A DNA stretch of 16,368 bases from Cellvibrionaceae bacterium (GTDB lineage Bacteria > Pseudomonadota > Gammaproteobacteria > Pseudomonadales > Cellvibrionaceae). Below are positions 7,177-14,754 of the stretch, piece after piece; positions within the stretch are counted from its first letter, which is position 1, and each line of letters begins with the position of its first letter. A program made the translations under genes and the position numbers. The stretch spans positions 1 to 16,368 of the forward strand of contig JAOXRV010000227.1 in NCBI GenBank assembly GCA_025800435.1, given 5' to 3'. The notes under the pieces are model-generated. The model had not been told where the DNA came from. It ran no database searches and saw nothing but the letters and a program-made list of their open reading frames with translations.

Positions 7177-7230
7177 AATCCCGCCAGAGCCCCAATAATT
7201 GCTCAGCCAATTTTCTCACAACACTACATT

Positions 7231-7581
7231 TTACTTTTCGTAGATGGCGTAAAACTTGGTGGCCTTGCCCAGTGTTTCCCAGCTGCCTTCAAAGCCTGCG
7301 GGTATCACAAAGGCATCACCCGCATTGAGTCTTTCGCTATTGCCCTGGGCATCGGTCAAAATTGCTTCGCCGTCGATCAAATAGCAAAACTCATCTTCTT
7401 GGTATTGCACACGCCATTTGCCGCTGTCTGAACTCCAGACTCCGCAGAAAAAATTTTCATCATTATTGGTGTAGAGGTTGTGTACCTGCTCGATAGGTTT
7501 ACCGACAATAACTTTATCGGCCTTGATCGGCCTGGTTTCACCGCTGGTGGCAAATTTGGGTAGTCGAGTAATGCTGCTCAT
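7231..7581 (-). CDS. Small cupin-domain protein (DUF861/Cupin_3 type)
   Basis: This is a 116-residue single-domain protein with no signal peptide, probably cytoplasmic. Residues about 45-110 read as one cupin barrel of the DUF861 kind: 'DEFCYLIDGEAIL' (63-75) gives the first cupin strand pair and 'AGDAFVIPAGFEGSWETL' (87-104) the second, with the P-x-G-x-x-G-x-W ending characteristic of this group. The usual metal-binding histidines of classical cupins are not present in these motifs, which is normal for DUF861. Relatives include ureidoglycine aminohydrolase-like and EutQ-like proteins, but neighbouring genes give no pathway and I assign no function. The ATG at 7581-7579 has only a weak AAGA upstream; a perfect TATAAT lies about 35 nt upstream. 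It is divergent from recJ and its 3' end faces the GGA-rich gap. Confidence 0.85.
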   Translation of the reverse strand: MSSITRLPKFATSGETRPIKADKVIVGKPIEQVHNLYTNNDENFFCGVWSSDSGKWRVQYQEDEFCYLIDGEAILTDAQGNSERLNAGDAFVIPAGFEGSWETLGKATKFYAIYEK

Positions 7582-7616
7582 AAATAGGTTCTTTGCTGAT
7601 CGCTGGATAAAGTTGA

Positions 7617-7622
7617 ATTATA
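7617..7622 (-). promoter_or_regulatory. Candidate -10 element of the cupin gene
   Basis: The minus strand reads TATAAT, a perfect -10 hexamer, about 35 nt upstream of the cupin ATG at 7581, giving a leader of roughly 28 nt. The hexamer at the proper upstream spacing (ACGGCG) does not resemble a -35, so the promoter may be weak or activator-dependent. Confidence 0.45.
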
Positions 7623-7688
7623 GTTCGGTAATTTAACGGCGCCGTTGCCCCAGGTCAAGTGCCGTGCTTAAGCGCCGCTGAAGTGGGG

Positions 7689-7694
7689 TATACT
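7689..7694 (+). promoter_or_regulatory. Candidate -10 element of recJ
   Basis: TATACT (5 of 6 to consensus) lies 39 nt upstream of the ATG at 7734. It falls inside the reading frame that stays open back to 7659, which argues that translation starts at 7734 rather than further upstream. The -35 region is not convincing. Confidence 0.45.
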
Positions 7695-7733
7695 GAAGCT
7701 TTTGTCCAGTCGACCACTGCCCAAGCCAGCCCT

Positions 7734-9491
7734 ATGTCAAAACTGATCTGCCGTCGCATCAATCAACCCAGCACCGCCTTGCAGCAATCCGATTTACCGC
7801 CCCTGTTACAGCGGGTATACGCAGGCCGCGGCATCGAAGATCCGGCCCAGTTAGATACCGCCCTAAAATCCCTGCCGGCGCCGAGCTTAATGGCGGGTAT
7901 CGATGCGGCGGTTAGATTGCTATGCCGGGCCCTAGAGGGGCGTTGGTCGCTGCTGATTGTGGGTGATTTTGACGCCGACGGCGCCACCAGTACCGCGGTG
8001 GCCAAACTCGCGTTGGAGCAGATGGGCTTTACCCAGGTGGATTACCTGGTGCCCAACCGCTTTGAGTACGGCTATGGCCTAACCCCGGAAATTGTCGCGG
8101 TAGCCGCCGCCAGCGACCCCAAGCCCAAGTTGCTGATTACCGTGGATAACGGTATTTCCAGTGTCGAGGGGGTGGCCGCGGCCAAGGCCGAAGGCATGGC
8201 GGTGCTGGTTACCGACCACCACCTGCCCGGGGCCGAGTTGCCAGCGGCGGATGCCATCGTTAACCCCAACCAAGCAGGCTGTGAGTTTCCCAGTAAAAAT
8301 CTGGCCGGGGTGGGGGTTGTTTTTTATGTGATGATGGCCCTGCGCGCCGACTTGCGCCAGCGTGGCTGGTTTGCCCAGCAGAGCCTGGCCGAGCCCAATT
8401 TGGCCAATCTGCTCGACCTGGTGGCCCTGGGCACCGTGGCCGACGTGGTCAGCCTGGACCAGATCAACCGGATTTTGGTGCAGCAGGGCATCCAGCGCAT
8501 TCGCGCCGGCCATGTGCGTCCGGGTATCCAGGCCCTACTGGATGTGGCCGGGCGTCCGGCCGCCAAGCTTAGCTCGGTAGACTTTGGCTTTGTGTTGGGG
8601 CCGCGCCTCAATGCCGCGGGGCGACTGGACGATATGAGCATAGGCATTGAATGTTTGCTGGCCCCGAACTATGCGCTGGCCCGGGCCATGGCCACCGAGC
8701 TGGATGACCTCAACCGCGACCGCAAATCGATTGAGCAGTCCATGCACAAGGAGGCCCTGGCCAGCCTGGATAAGCTGGCCATGGATGAAACGGATATGCC
8801 CTGGGGCCTGTGTCTCTACCAGAGTGATTGGCACCAGGGGGTGATCGGTATACTGGCCTCGCGCATTAAAGACCGCTACCACCGCCCGGTAATCGCCTTT
8901 GCAGATGTGGAGGGCAGCGATGAGGTCAAGGGCTCGGCCCGCTCCATCAAGGGGCTGCATATCCGCGATGCCCTCGATCGGGTTGCCGCCCGTGAGCCGG
9001 GCCTGCTGAGCAAATTTGGTGGCCACGCCATGGCCGCTGGCCTAAGCTTGGATAAAGCCCGTTTAGGAGAGTTTGAGCAAGCCTTTGATCGGGCGGTGCG
9101 AGAAACCCTGGAGGCCGACGCACTGCAGGCTAAGCTCGATAGTGATGGCGCGCTGGCGGCGACAGAATTGTGCCTAGATGCAGCCGAGCAGCTGCGCCTA
9201 GCGGGCCCCTGGGGGCAGAACTTTGCCGAGCCGCTATTCGATGGGGAGTTCTATCTAATTAATCAGCGTATTGTCGGCGAGCGCCACCTAAAGCTGACGG
9301 TAAGCCTAGAGCCTAAAGGCCAGGCGTTGATTGATGCCATCGCCTTTAATATTGATTTAAAGCAGTGGCCCAACCATCAGGCCAATAAGGTGCTACTCGC
9401 CTATAAGTTGGATGTAAACGAATTTAGAGGTCAGCGAAACCTGCAACTTTTGATTGAAAGTATCGAGCCTATTGGGGAATTTGCGCCATAA
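7734..9491 (+). CDS. recJ: Single-stranded-DNA-specific 5'-3' exonuclease RecJ
   Basis: RecJ degrades single-stranded DNA 5' to 3' in RecF-pathway recombination, mismatch repair and processing of stalled forks, using Mn2+ or Mg2+. From the ATG at 7734 the protein is 585 residues (E. coli RecJ is 577). The DHH-phosphoesterase metal residues are intact: VGDFDADG at 76-83 (D78, D80, D82), VDNG with D137, TDHH at 160-163, and ALGTVADV with D237. The DHHA1 segment has SARS at 401-404 and GGHAMAAG at 429-436. The C-terminal OB-fold part (about 460-585) includes 'AGPWGQNFAEPLFDG' and ends near 'YKLDVNEFRGQRNLQ'. The frame is open back to 7659, but the extra 25 residues lack family similarity and overlap a probable promoter, so 7734 is chosen. 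No clear Shine-Dalgarno is visible. It stands alone; in many gammaproteobacteria recJ neighbours dsbC or thrC, which are absent here. Confidence 0.96.
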   Translation: MSKLICRRINQPSTALQQSDLPPLLQRVYAGRGIEDPAQLDTALKSLPAPSLMAGIDAAVRLLCRALEGRWSLLIVGDFDADGATSTAVAKLALEQMGFTQVDYLVPNRFEYGYGLTPEIVAVAAASDPKPKLLITVDNGISSVEGVAAAKAEGMAVLVTDHHLPGAELPAADAIVNPNQAGCEFPSKNLAGVGVVFYVMMALRADLRQRGWFAQQSLAEPNLANLLDLVALGTVADVVSLDQINRILVQQGIQRIRAGHVRPGIQALLDVAGRPAAKLSSVDFGFVLGPRLNAAGRLDDMSIGIECLLAPNYALARAMATELDDLNRDRKSIEQSMHKEALASLDKLAMDETDMPWGLCLYQSDWHQGVIGILASRIKDRYHRPVIAFADVEGSDEVKGSARSIKGLHIRDALDRVAAREPGLLSKFGGHAMAAGLSLDKARLGEFEQAFDRAVRETLEADALQAKLDSDGALAATELCLDAAEQLRLAGPWGQNFAEPLFDGEFYLINQRIVGERHLKLTVSLEPKGQALIDAIAFNIDLKQWPNHQANKVLLAYKLDVNEFRGQRNLQLLIESIEPIGEFAP

Positions 9492-9614
9492 ATATCCAAT
9501 CTCGACAGGGAACTGGTTACAGTTGTTCTAGATCAGCTGCTGGCTAGCGGTTTTATGATATATATAAAGGAATACTGTACGTATAAATATTTAGCGAGTG
9601 AGAGTTTTTTAATT

Positions 9615-9622
9615 GAGGAGGT
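9615..9622 (+). promoter_or_regulatory. Near-perfect Shine-Dalgarno site of ppk2
   Basis: GAGGAGGT, complementary to the 3' end of 16S rRNA over its full core, lies 6 nt before a GTG codon at 9629. It fixes the GTG as the start of ppk2 and predicts strong translation despite the non-ATG codon. The preceding 9492-9614 is AT-rich with several -10-like words (TATGAT 9554-9559, TATAAA 9582-9587), none with a properly spaced -35. Confidence 0.8.
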
Positions 9623-9628
9623 TACACC

Positions 9629-10645
9629 GTGAAAGATGATACAAAGACTGCTCCCGAAACCCCCAGAAGCGGGGATTTGGCCGAAGTGGATTTCTCTGCT
9701 GTAAATGAGGAAACCCTGGAGACTTTGGCCGGCGACGCGGCAGCAGCAATGGTGGCTGAGGACGAAGATCCGGCAGAGCACCTGCACCACCTGGCCGAGA
9801 TGCGCAAAGATCCAGAGGCCATTCGCAAGCTGTTTCTCAGCGGTGAATACCCCTACAAGAGCAAGCTGAAGAAAAACGACTACGAAAAGAAAAAGCGCCA
9901 GCTGCAAATTGAGCTGCTGAAAGTGCAAAAGTGGGTTAAAGACACCGGCCAAAAAATTGTAATGATTTTTGAAGGCCGCGACGCCGCCGGTAAAGGGGGC
10001 GCCATCAAACGCTTTACCGAGCACCTCAATCCTCGTGGTGCCCGTGTTGTTGCCCTGGAAAAGCCCAGCGAGAGCGAAGGCGGCCAGTGGTACTTCCAGC
10101 GCTATATTAAGCACCTGCCCACCCGTGGCGAAATGGTGCTGTTTGACCGCTCCTGGTATAACCGCGCCGGTGTGGAGCGGGTGATGGAATTCTGTACTCC
10201 CGAAGAGTACCTTGAGTTTATGCGCCAGACCCCCGAGCTGGAGCGGATGATGGTACGCAGTGGCATTCGCCTGTTTAAATACTGGTTCTCGGTAGGCCAG
10301 GACGAGCAGCGCCGCCGCTTTGAGGCCCGAGGTACCGACCCTTTGAAACAGTGGAAGCTATCGCCTATCGATAAGGCCTCGCTGAGCAAGTGGGACGAAT
10401 ACGCCGAAGCTAAAGAAGCCATGTTCTTCTACACCGACACCGCCGATGCGCCTTGGACCATCGTTAAATCCAACGATAAAAAGCGCGCCCGCCTGGCCTG
10501 TATGATGCACTTCTTAAACAGCTTGCCTTACCCCAACAAAGACGAGCATGTGGTGCGCCGGGCCGATCCGCTGATTGTCGGCCACAGCGAGCATGTTATC
10601 GCCAAATCGAAGCATATCTTGGGTCACCACTTGGGTGATTGGTAA
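9629..10645 (+). CDS. ppk2: Polyphosphate kinase 2 (PPK2)
   Basis: PPK2 enzymes transfer phosphate between polyphosphate and nucleotides, usually making ATP or GTP from the diphosphates in the cytoplasm. This one has 338 residues. The Walker A loop is FEGRDAAGKGG (114-124, K122). The Walker B/lid region is 'LFDRSWYNRAGVERVMEFCT' at 171-190 with D173 and R174. 'LNPRGARVVALEKPS' and 'QWYFQRYIKHLP' between them are diagnostic of the family. Residues 1-60 form an acidic extension (EETLETLAGDAAAA, AEDEDPAEH) before the conserved 'LFLSGEYPYKSKLKKNDYEK', as in longer one-domain PPK2s of pseudomonads. The one-domain layout suggests class I (nucleoside diphosphate phosphorylating), but the class is not certain. 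It starts at GTG with an excellent ribosome binding site, stands alone 137 nt after recJ, and ends at a strong terminator. No ppk1 or ppx neighbour is present. Confidence 0.95.
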   Translation: MKDDTKTAPETPRSGDLAEVDFSAVNEETLETLAGDAAAAMVAEDEDPAEHLHHLAEMRKDPEAIRKLFLSGEYPYKSKLKKNDYEKKKRQLQIELLKVQKWVKDTGQKIVMIFEGRDAAGKGGAIKRFTEHLNPRGARVVALEKPSESEGGQWYFQRYIKHLPTRGEMVLFDRSWYNRAGVERVMEFCTPEEYLEFMRQTPELERMMVRSGIRLFKYWFSVGQDEQRRRFEARGTDPLKQWKLSPIDKASLSKWDEYAEAKEAMFFYTDTADAPWTIVKSNDKKRARLACMMHFLNSLPYPNKDEHVVRRADPLIVGHSEHVIAKSKHILGHHLGDW

Positions 10646-10665
10646 GCGCTAGTTTAGCGATAACG

Positions 10666-10699
10666 TAAAAAAGGGGAGCAATTCTGCTCCCTTTTTTTT
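10666..10699. terminator. Bidirectional intrinsic terminator between ppk2 and tesA
   Basis: GGGAGCA (10674-10680) pairs perfectly with TGCTCCC (10685-10691) around an ATTC loop. The stem is flanked by a run of A on the left and eight T on the right (10692-10699). Because both flanks work as U-tracts on their own strand, it should terminate ppk2 (plus) and tesA (minus), which converge here with 79 nt between their stops. Confidence 0.92.
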
Positions 10700-10724
10700 A
10701 GAACGTTTAATAGTTTTTAGAGCG

Positions 10725-11342
10725 TTAGAGCTGGGTCAGCTGTTCTATCATTGGCCAGGCCGTCTCCAGCAGCAGTGGCTGGGCCTTGGCGTTGGGGTGA
10801 ATGCCGGCTGCTTGCATCAGGCCTTTATCCAGTGCGACTTTTTCTAAAAAGAACGGCAGCAGTGGCACCTGCTGCTGCTCGGCCACCGCGCTAAAGCTCT
10901 GGCTAAACAAGCGCGCATAGCGCTTGCCGTAATTGGGCGGTATCTGCATGCCCAGCATTAACACCTTGGCCTCGGCGGCCTGGCTCAGCTCAATCATTTG
11001 CTTAAAATTGGCCTTCATCTGGCCGATGGGGTAGCCGCGTAGGCCATCGTTACCGCCCAGCTCAATCACCACATAATTGGGTTTAAATTGTTGCAGTAAT
11101 TGGGGCAGGCGGGCCAGACCGCCGGCGCTGGTCTCGCCGCTGATGCTGGCATTGACAACATCGAGCTGTTTATCCGCAAGTCGTCGCTGTAACAGGGCAA
11201 CCCAACCCTGTTTGGGTTCCATGCCGTAAGCAGCGCTGATACTGTCGCCCAAAACCAGCAGTGTCTTGCCCTCGGCCTGGCTTAGGGGGCTGAGCACCAG
11301 CAGCAAGAACAATAGCAATTTAGGTAAACGTACAGCGCTCAT
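10725..11342 (-). CDS. tesA: TesA-like periplasmic SGNH/GDSL esterase with a substituted catalytic Asp
   Basis: This 205-residue protein is a member of the TesA family (thioesterase I / arylesterase / lysophospholipase L1), a periplasmic SGNH hydrolase. The first about 25 residues are a signal peptide (basic start, LLLFLLLVLSPLSQA). Block I is GDSIS with nucleophile S34, block II has G69 (ISGETSAGG), block III is GGND with N98, and block V is IHPNAKAQ with H182. The catalytic aspartate three residues before the histidine (DGIH in E. coli and P. aeruginosa TesA) is alanine here (A179-G-I-H; codon GCC). Activity is therefore doubtful or altered. ATG at 11342 is chosen; the frame extends only to a TTG at 11357, directly after a stop. 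The gene is divergent from ybbA-ybbP, as in E. coli. I recall YbbAP being reported to associate with TesA, so a binding role could persist without hydrolysis (inference). Confidence 0.92.
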   Translation of the reverse strand: MSAVRLPKLLLFLLLVLSPLSQAEGKTLLVLGDSISAAYGMEPKQGWVALLQRRLADKQLDVVNASISGETSAGGLARLPQLLQQFKPNYVVIELGGNDGLRGYPIGQMKANFKQMIELSQAAEAKVLMLGMQIPPNYGKRYARLFSQSFSAVAEQQQVPLLPFFLEKVALDKGLMQAAGIHPNAKAQPLLLETAWPMIEQLTQL

Positions 11343-11372
11343 GACAGGCCCCGGCAATTAGTGGTGGCTTTT

Positions 11373-11401
11373 ATTCTAGGCCTTCGCCTCTAAGCTGTCT
11401 T
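11373..11401 (-). promoter_or_regulatory. Candidate sigma-70 promoter of tesA
   Basis: On the minus strand AAGACA (11401-11396, 4 of 6 to the -35 consensus) is followed after exactly 17 nt by TAGAAT (11378-11373, 5 of 6). The -10 lies about 30 nt upstream of the ATG at 11342, giving a leader of about 24 nt. It lies back-to-back with the ybbA promoter in the shared divergent region. Confidence 0.5.
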
Positions 11402-11421
11402 GTAAAGTAGTGTGAACGGTC

Positions 11422-11449
11422 TTGCCACCGTACCGGGCCCTGCCACAAT
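11422..11449 (+). promoter_or_regulatory. Candidate promoter of ybbA-ybbP
   Basis: TTGCCA (11422-11427, 5 of 6) and CACAAT (11444-11449, 4 of 6) are 16 nt apart, and a TG dinucleotide one base upstream of the -10 gives an extended -10. It is about 31 nt upstream of the ybbA start and is divergent from the tesA promoter, so the two units could be co-regulated from this 138-nt region. Confidence 0.45.
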
Positions 11450-11480
11450 GGTTTATCCTACCTAGTAAGAGAGCAAAGTC

Positions 11481-12188
11481 TTGAGCCACAGTATTCTCGA
11501 TGTCCAGCACATCAGCAAAACCGTCAATACCGCCGCCGGCCCCCTCTGTATTTTGCAAGATATTTGCTTTAGCGTTGACCGCGGCGATAGTGTCGCCATC
11601 GTCGGCGCCTCGGGCTCGGGCAAATCGACCCTGCTGGGTATATTGGCTGGCCTGGACCAAGCCAGCAGCGGCGATGTGCTGCTCGATGGCAACAGCCTGG
11701 CACAGCTAGATGAAGAGGGGCGGGCAGCCCTTAGGGCCAAGCTGGTGGGCTTTGTGTTTCAGTCGTTTCAATTACTGCCAGGCTTAAGCGCGCTGGAGAA
11801 TGTTATGCTGCCACTGGAGCTGCACGGCCGCAGCGATGCCCAGCAAAAGGCCGAGCAATTCTTGCAGAGGGTGGGCTTAGAACAGCGTCTGGCCCACTAC
11901 CCCCAGCAGCTTTCCGGCGGCGAGCAGCAGCGGGTGGCGATTGCCCGAGCCTTTGCCAGCGAACCCAGTATTCTGTTTGCCGATGAGCCCACCGGCAATC
12001 TCGACAGTGCCAACGGTGCCAAGATTATCGAGCTGTTATTTGAGCTTAACCAAGAGCAGGGCACTACCTTAATCTTGGTTACCCACGAGCAACGCCTGGC
12101 CCAGCGCTGCCAGCAGCGGATTGAGCTAGAGGCGGGTGCGCTGCTGAATAATAGCGATACCCAAGCACAAGAGCCCCAGCCATGCTGA
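11481..12188 (+). CDS. ybbA: ABC transporter ATP-binding protein YbbA
   Basis: This 235-residue ATPase subunit belongs to the LolD/MacB-like group and matches E. coli YbbA (about 228 residues) along its length. Motifs in order: Walker A GASGSGKST at 42-50, Q-loop glutamine 94 in FVFQSFQLLP, ABC signature LSGGEQQ at 144-150, Walker B ILFADEP ending with D168 and catalytic E169, and H-loop H202. 'DEEGRAALRAKLVGFVFQSF' is typical of YbbA. The start is TTG at 11481, preceded by AAGAGAG (11467-11473) 7 nt upstream. It overlaps the ybbP start by 7 nt, so the two are translationally coupled. With YbbP it should form a mechanotransmitting ABC complex at the inner membrane that handles hydrophobic molecules; the substrate is unproven. 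The last about 15 residues are variable. Confidence 0.94.
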   Translation: MSHSILDVQHISKTVNTAAGPLCILQDICFSVDRGDSVAIVGASGSGKSTLLGILAGLDQASSGDVLLDGNSLAQLDEEGRAALRAKLVGFVFQSFQLLPGLSALENVMLPLELHGRSDAQQKAEQFLQRVGLEQRLAHYPQQLSGGEQQRVAIARAFASEPSILFADEPTGNLDSANGAKIIELLFELNQEQGTTLILVTHEQRLAQRCQQRIELEAGALLNNSDTQAQEPQPC

Positions 12189-14665
12189 GCCTGCGTCTAT
12201 TGTGGCGCAATTGGCGCAGCGGTGAGCTAAAGCTACTGGCCTCGGCCCTATTATTGGCGGTGACGGTAGTCAGTGCGATCGCAATTTTTACCCAGCGCTT
12301 AGAAGGTGCTCTGGTGCAACAGAGCAATACCTTTTTGGCGGCCGACCGCCTGGTACGCGCCTCTGGGCCCTTTGACGAGGCGCTGTTCGCCAGTGCCGAT
12401 GCGGCCGGGGTGCGGTGGGCCCAAACCATACAGTTTAGCTCCATGACCTACGCCGGCGAGCGTATGCACCTGGCGGCGGTTAAGGCGGTAAGTGCGGCCT
12501 ACCCGCTATTGGGCGAGCTGCATATTAGCGACCGAGCCTTTAGCCGCGACCCGGCTCATATAAGTGCGGTGAAACATGGTCCCGGCCCAGGCGAGGCCTG
12601 GGTGGATGGCCGTATTCTGCCGCTATTGGGCATTGAGGTCGGCGATTTAATCGGGGTGGGCGAGAGTGACCTCACCGTTACCCAGGTAATTGTGCGCGAG
12701 CCCGATCGGGGTGGCGGCTTTGGCTTTTTTGGCGCGCGGGTGATGATCAACACCGCCGACGTGGCCGCCACCGAGGTGATTCAGCCCGGCAGCCGCATAA
12801 GATACAACTGGCTGCTGGCCGCCCCGGCCGACAGGCTGGAGCCATTTCTATCCGAGCTGGAAGGTAAACTTAGCCCTCATCAAAAGCTGGTGGATTTAAA
12901 AACCGCCCAGCGCGGCCTGGCCCGCACCCTGGATCGGGGCCGTCAATTTTTGGGCCTGGCCGCCATGATCGGCTTGCTGCTGGCGGGGCTGGCCATCGCC
13001 ATTGCCGCCGGCCAATTCGCCCGCCGTCATACCGACCAAGTGGCGCTGTTAAAAAGTTTGGGCAGCGGTGCGGCTCAGATTCGTTGGCTCTATACCCAGC
13101 AGCTGCTGTTGCTGGCTCTAGTGGCCTCCTTGCTGGGGCTTGGGGCAGGGGAGTTATTACAGCGTTTAATCAGTGCCGCGGTCACCTCGGTCTACCCAGT
13201 TGAATTGCACTTTGCCGGCCCCTGGCCCTATGTCTTAGGTTTAGTCAGCGGTTTGCTGTGTCTATTGTGTTTTGCCCTGCCGCCACTTTGGCATTTACCC
13301 ACGGTGCCGCCAATTAAGGTGCTGCGACGGGAGCTGCAGGTCGACAGTGTGTCGCGCTTTAGCCAGACCGCCCTCGGGGTGGTAGCGGTATTCGCCATGG
13401 TGGTGTTGTATACCCAGAATATTAAGCTGACCTTGACCGTGATGCTGAGCTTTTTTTGTATTTTGGCAATTGCCGCTGTATTAGCGCTGGGGCTATTGAA
13501 AGTTGGCCGACGCCTCGGCTCGCGCTCGGGCAGCAGCTGGCGCCTGGCCTGGGCCAGCTTGCTGCGCCACCGCGGCCAGACCGTGGCCCAAACTCTGGTG
13601 TTTGCCACCGCCATTATGCTGCTGCTGGTGTTGTCAGTAGTGCGCAGCAGTTTGATTGATGAGTGGCGGCTTAAATTGCCCGAGGATGCGCCCAACCATT
13701 TTTTCGTGAATATTGCCCCCTCCCAGGTGGATTATGTCGAGCAACTGCTACAAGGCGAGGGCTTGCAGTCGGCGGGCTTATACCCCATGGTGCGCGCCCG
13801 CTTGGTCAGCATTAACAATGCTGAACCCAATGAAGCGCTGAAGCAGCAGGCCAGTATCCTCAGCCGCGAATCCAATTTAAGTTGGGCGCCAGAGTTACCT
13901 TCGGACAATGTGCTGTTGCAGGGCAAATGGTGGCCCGAGCTGGACTTAAACCAGGGCCACTATGTCTCGGTGGAGCAGGGGGTGGCCAAAGACTTGGGGC
14001 TTAAGCTTGGCGATAGCCTGGGCTTTAGTGTGGGCGGGCTTAAGCTTGCGGCCCAGGTCGGCAGTATTCGCAGTGTCGAGTGGGACAGTATGCGCCCCAA
14101 TTTTTTCTTTCTGTTCTCGCCTGGCAGCTTGGATAATTACGCCCCCACTTACTTGACCAGCGTGTTTATTCCGCCCCAGAAAAAAACACTGCTCAACCAA
14201 TTACTGCAACAATACCCCACCATATTGGTGATTGAAGCGGATCTGGTGATTGAACAAATTCAAACCCTCAGTGCCCAGGTCAGTGATGGGGTGGGCCTAG
14301 TGCTGGTGTTGGTATTGGCCGCCGGCATTATGGTGTTGCTGGCGGCGGTAAATGCCAGTATGGATTACCGTTTACAAGAGGCGGCAATCTTGCGCGCCCT
14401 GGGCAGTGGCCGCCGCCGTATCTTGCTCAGCACTGCTTTAGAGTTCTTTAGCTTGGGGGCCATGGCTGGTATTGTCGCGGTGATTGGCGCCGAGGTATTG
14501 CTACTGGGCTTGCAACAGTGGGTATTGCAAACCCCGCTACAGGCACACCCGGTATTGTGGGTAGCCGGCCCTTTGGGGGGCGGTGTACTGGTGGCCCTTA
14601 TGGGGCTGTGGGCCAGTCGCCGGGTAGTGAGCGCGCCGCCCATGTTGGTATTGCGCGAGCTATAA
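12182..14665 (+). CDS. ybbP: YbbP-type FtsX-like ABC transporter permease
   Basis: This 827-residue inner-membrane permease (E. coli YbbP is about 804) partners YbbA. Hydrophobic segments are visible near residues 18-38, 258-277, 303-325, 346-370, 395-412, 417-440, 467-490, 704-725, 747-775 and 793-815, giving about ten membrane helices. Large periplasmic domains lie between the first and second helix (about 40-255) and between the seventh and eighth (about 490-700). The FtsX-like permease blocks are recognisable by 'RRHTDQVALLKSLGSG' near 280 and 'DYRLQEAAILRALGSGRRRI' near 730, the coupling-helix regions that contact YbbA. The ATG at 12182 lies inside the end of ybbA (7-nt overlap). No terminator is visible after the stop; 89 nt separate it from trmO, which could be read through. 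The pairing with tesA mirrors E. coli. Confidence 0.94.
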   Translation: MLSLRLLWRNWRSGELKLLASALLLAVTVVSAIAIFTQRLEGALVQQSNTFLAADRLVRASGPFDEALFASADAAGVRWAQTIQFSSMTYAGERMHLAAVKAVSAAYPLLGELHISDRAFSRDPAHISAVKHGPGPGEAWVDGRILPLLGIEVGDLIGVGESDLTVTQVIVREPDRGGGFGFFGARVMINTADVAATEVIQPGSRIRYNWLLAAPADRLEPFLSELEGKLSPHQKLVDLKTAQRGLARTLDRGRQFLGLAAMIGLLLAGLAIAIAAGQFARRHTDQVALLKSLGSGAAQIRWLYTQQLLLLALVASLLGLGAGELLQRLISAAVTSVYPVELHFAGPWPYVLGLVSGLLCLLCFALPPLWHLPTVPPIKVLRRELQVDSVSRFSQTALGVVAVFAMVVLYTQNIKLTLTVMLSFFCILAIAAVLALGLLKVGRRLGSRSGSSWRLAWASLLRHRGQTVAQTLVFATAIMLLLVLSVVRSSLIDEWRLKLPEDAPNHFFVNIAPSQVDYVEQLLQGEGLQSAGLYPMVRARLVSINNAEPNEALKQQASILSRESNLSWAPELPSDNVLLQGKWWPELDLNQGHYVSVEQGVAKDLGLKLGDSLGFSVGGLKLAAQVGSIRSVEWDSMRPNFFFLFSPGSLDNYAPTYLTSVFIPPQKKTLLNQLLQQYPTILVIEADLVIEQIQTLSAQVSDGVGLVLVLVLAAGIMVLLAAVNASMDYRLQEAAILRALGSGRRRILLSTALEFFSLGAMAGIVAVIGAEVLLLGLQQWVLQTPLQAHPVLWVAGPLGGGVLVALMGLWASRRVVSAPPMLVLREL

Positions 14666-14754
14666 ACCGCGTGTTTAGTGTTTTTAGCGCTCGATAGTTT
14701 TGCGATGATGAGTTTGCCGATGATTTTAAGGGTGAACACCAGTAGACTGGGCCG

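Noticed and set aside
6964..7185. Group II intron, retron or IS remnant as explanation of the structured gap
   Set aside because: No domain V-like stem, GUGYG start, reverse transcriptase, transposase or target duplication is visible. A dispersed repeat cannot be excluded without a genome search.
7153..7431. Plus-strand frame of 92 codons preceded by GAGAGGAG and a GTG-ATG pair
   Set aside because: Most of it runs antisense to the well-supported cupin gene and it has no recognisable motif. The purine-rich GAGAGGAG belongs to the GGA-rich structured region, so it is not good evidence for translation.
7659..7733. N-terminal extension of RecJ by 25 codons
   Set aside because: The extension has no similarity to RecJ N-termini as I know them and overlaps a -10-like TATACT; the start at 7734 gives the family's usual length.
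8079..9026. Long minus-strand open frames opposite recJ
   Set aside because: They are antisense to conserved RecJ motifs, have no ribosome binding sites and read as low-information composition artefacts of GC-rich coding DNA.
9554..9587. TATGAT, TATATA and TATAAA words as ppk2 promoter -10 elements
   Set aside because: None has a credible -35 at 16-18 nt; the stretch is simply AT-rich, so I mention it in the ribosome-binding-site entry without calling a promoter.
11343..11357. TTG start of TesA five codons upstream of the ATG
   Set aside because: It directly follows a stop codon, lacks a ribosome binding site and would place extra residues before a normal signal peptide.
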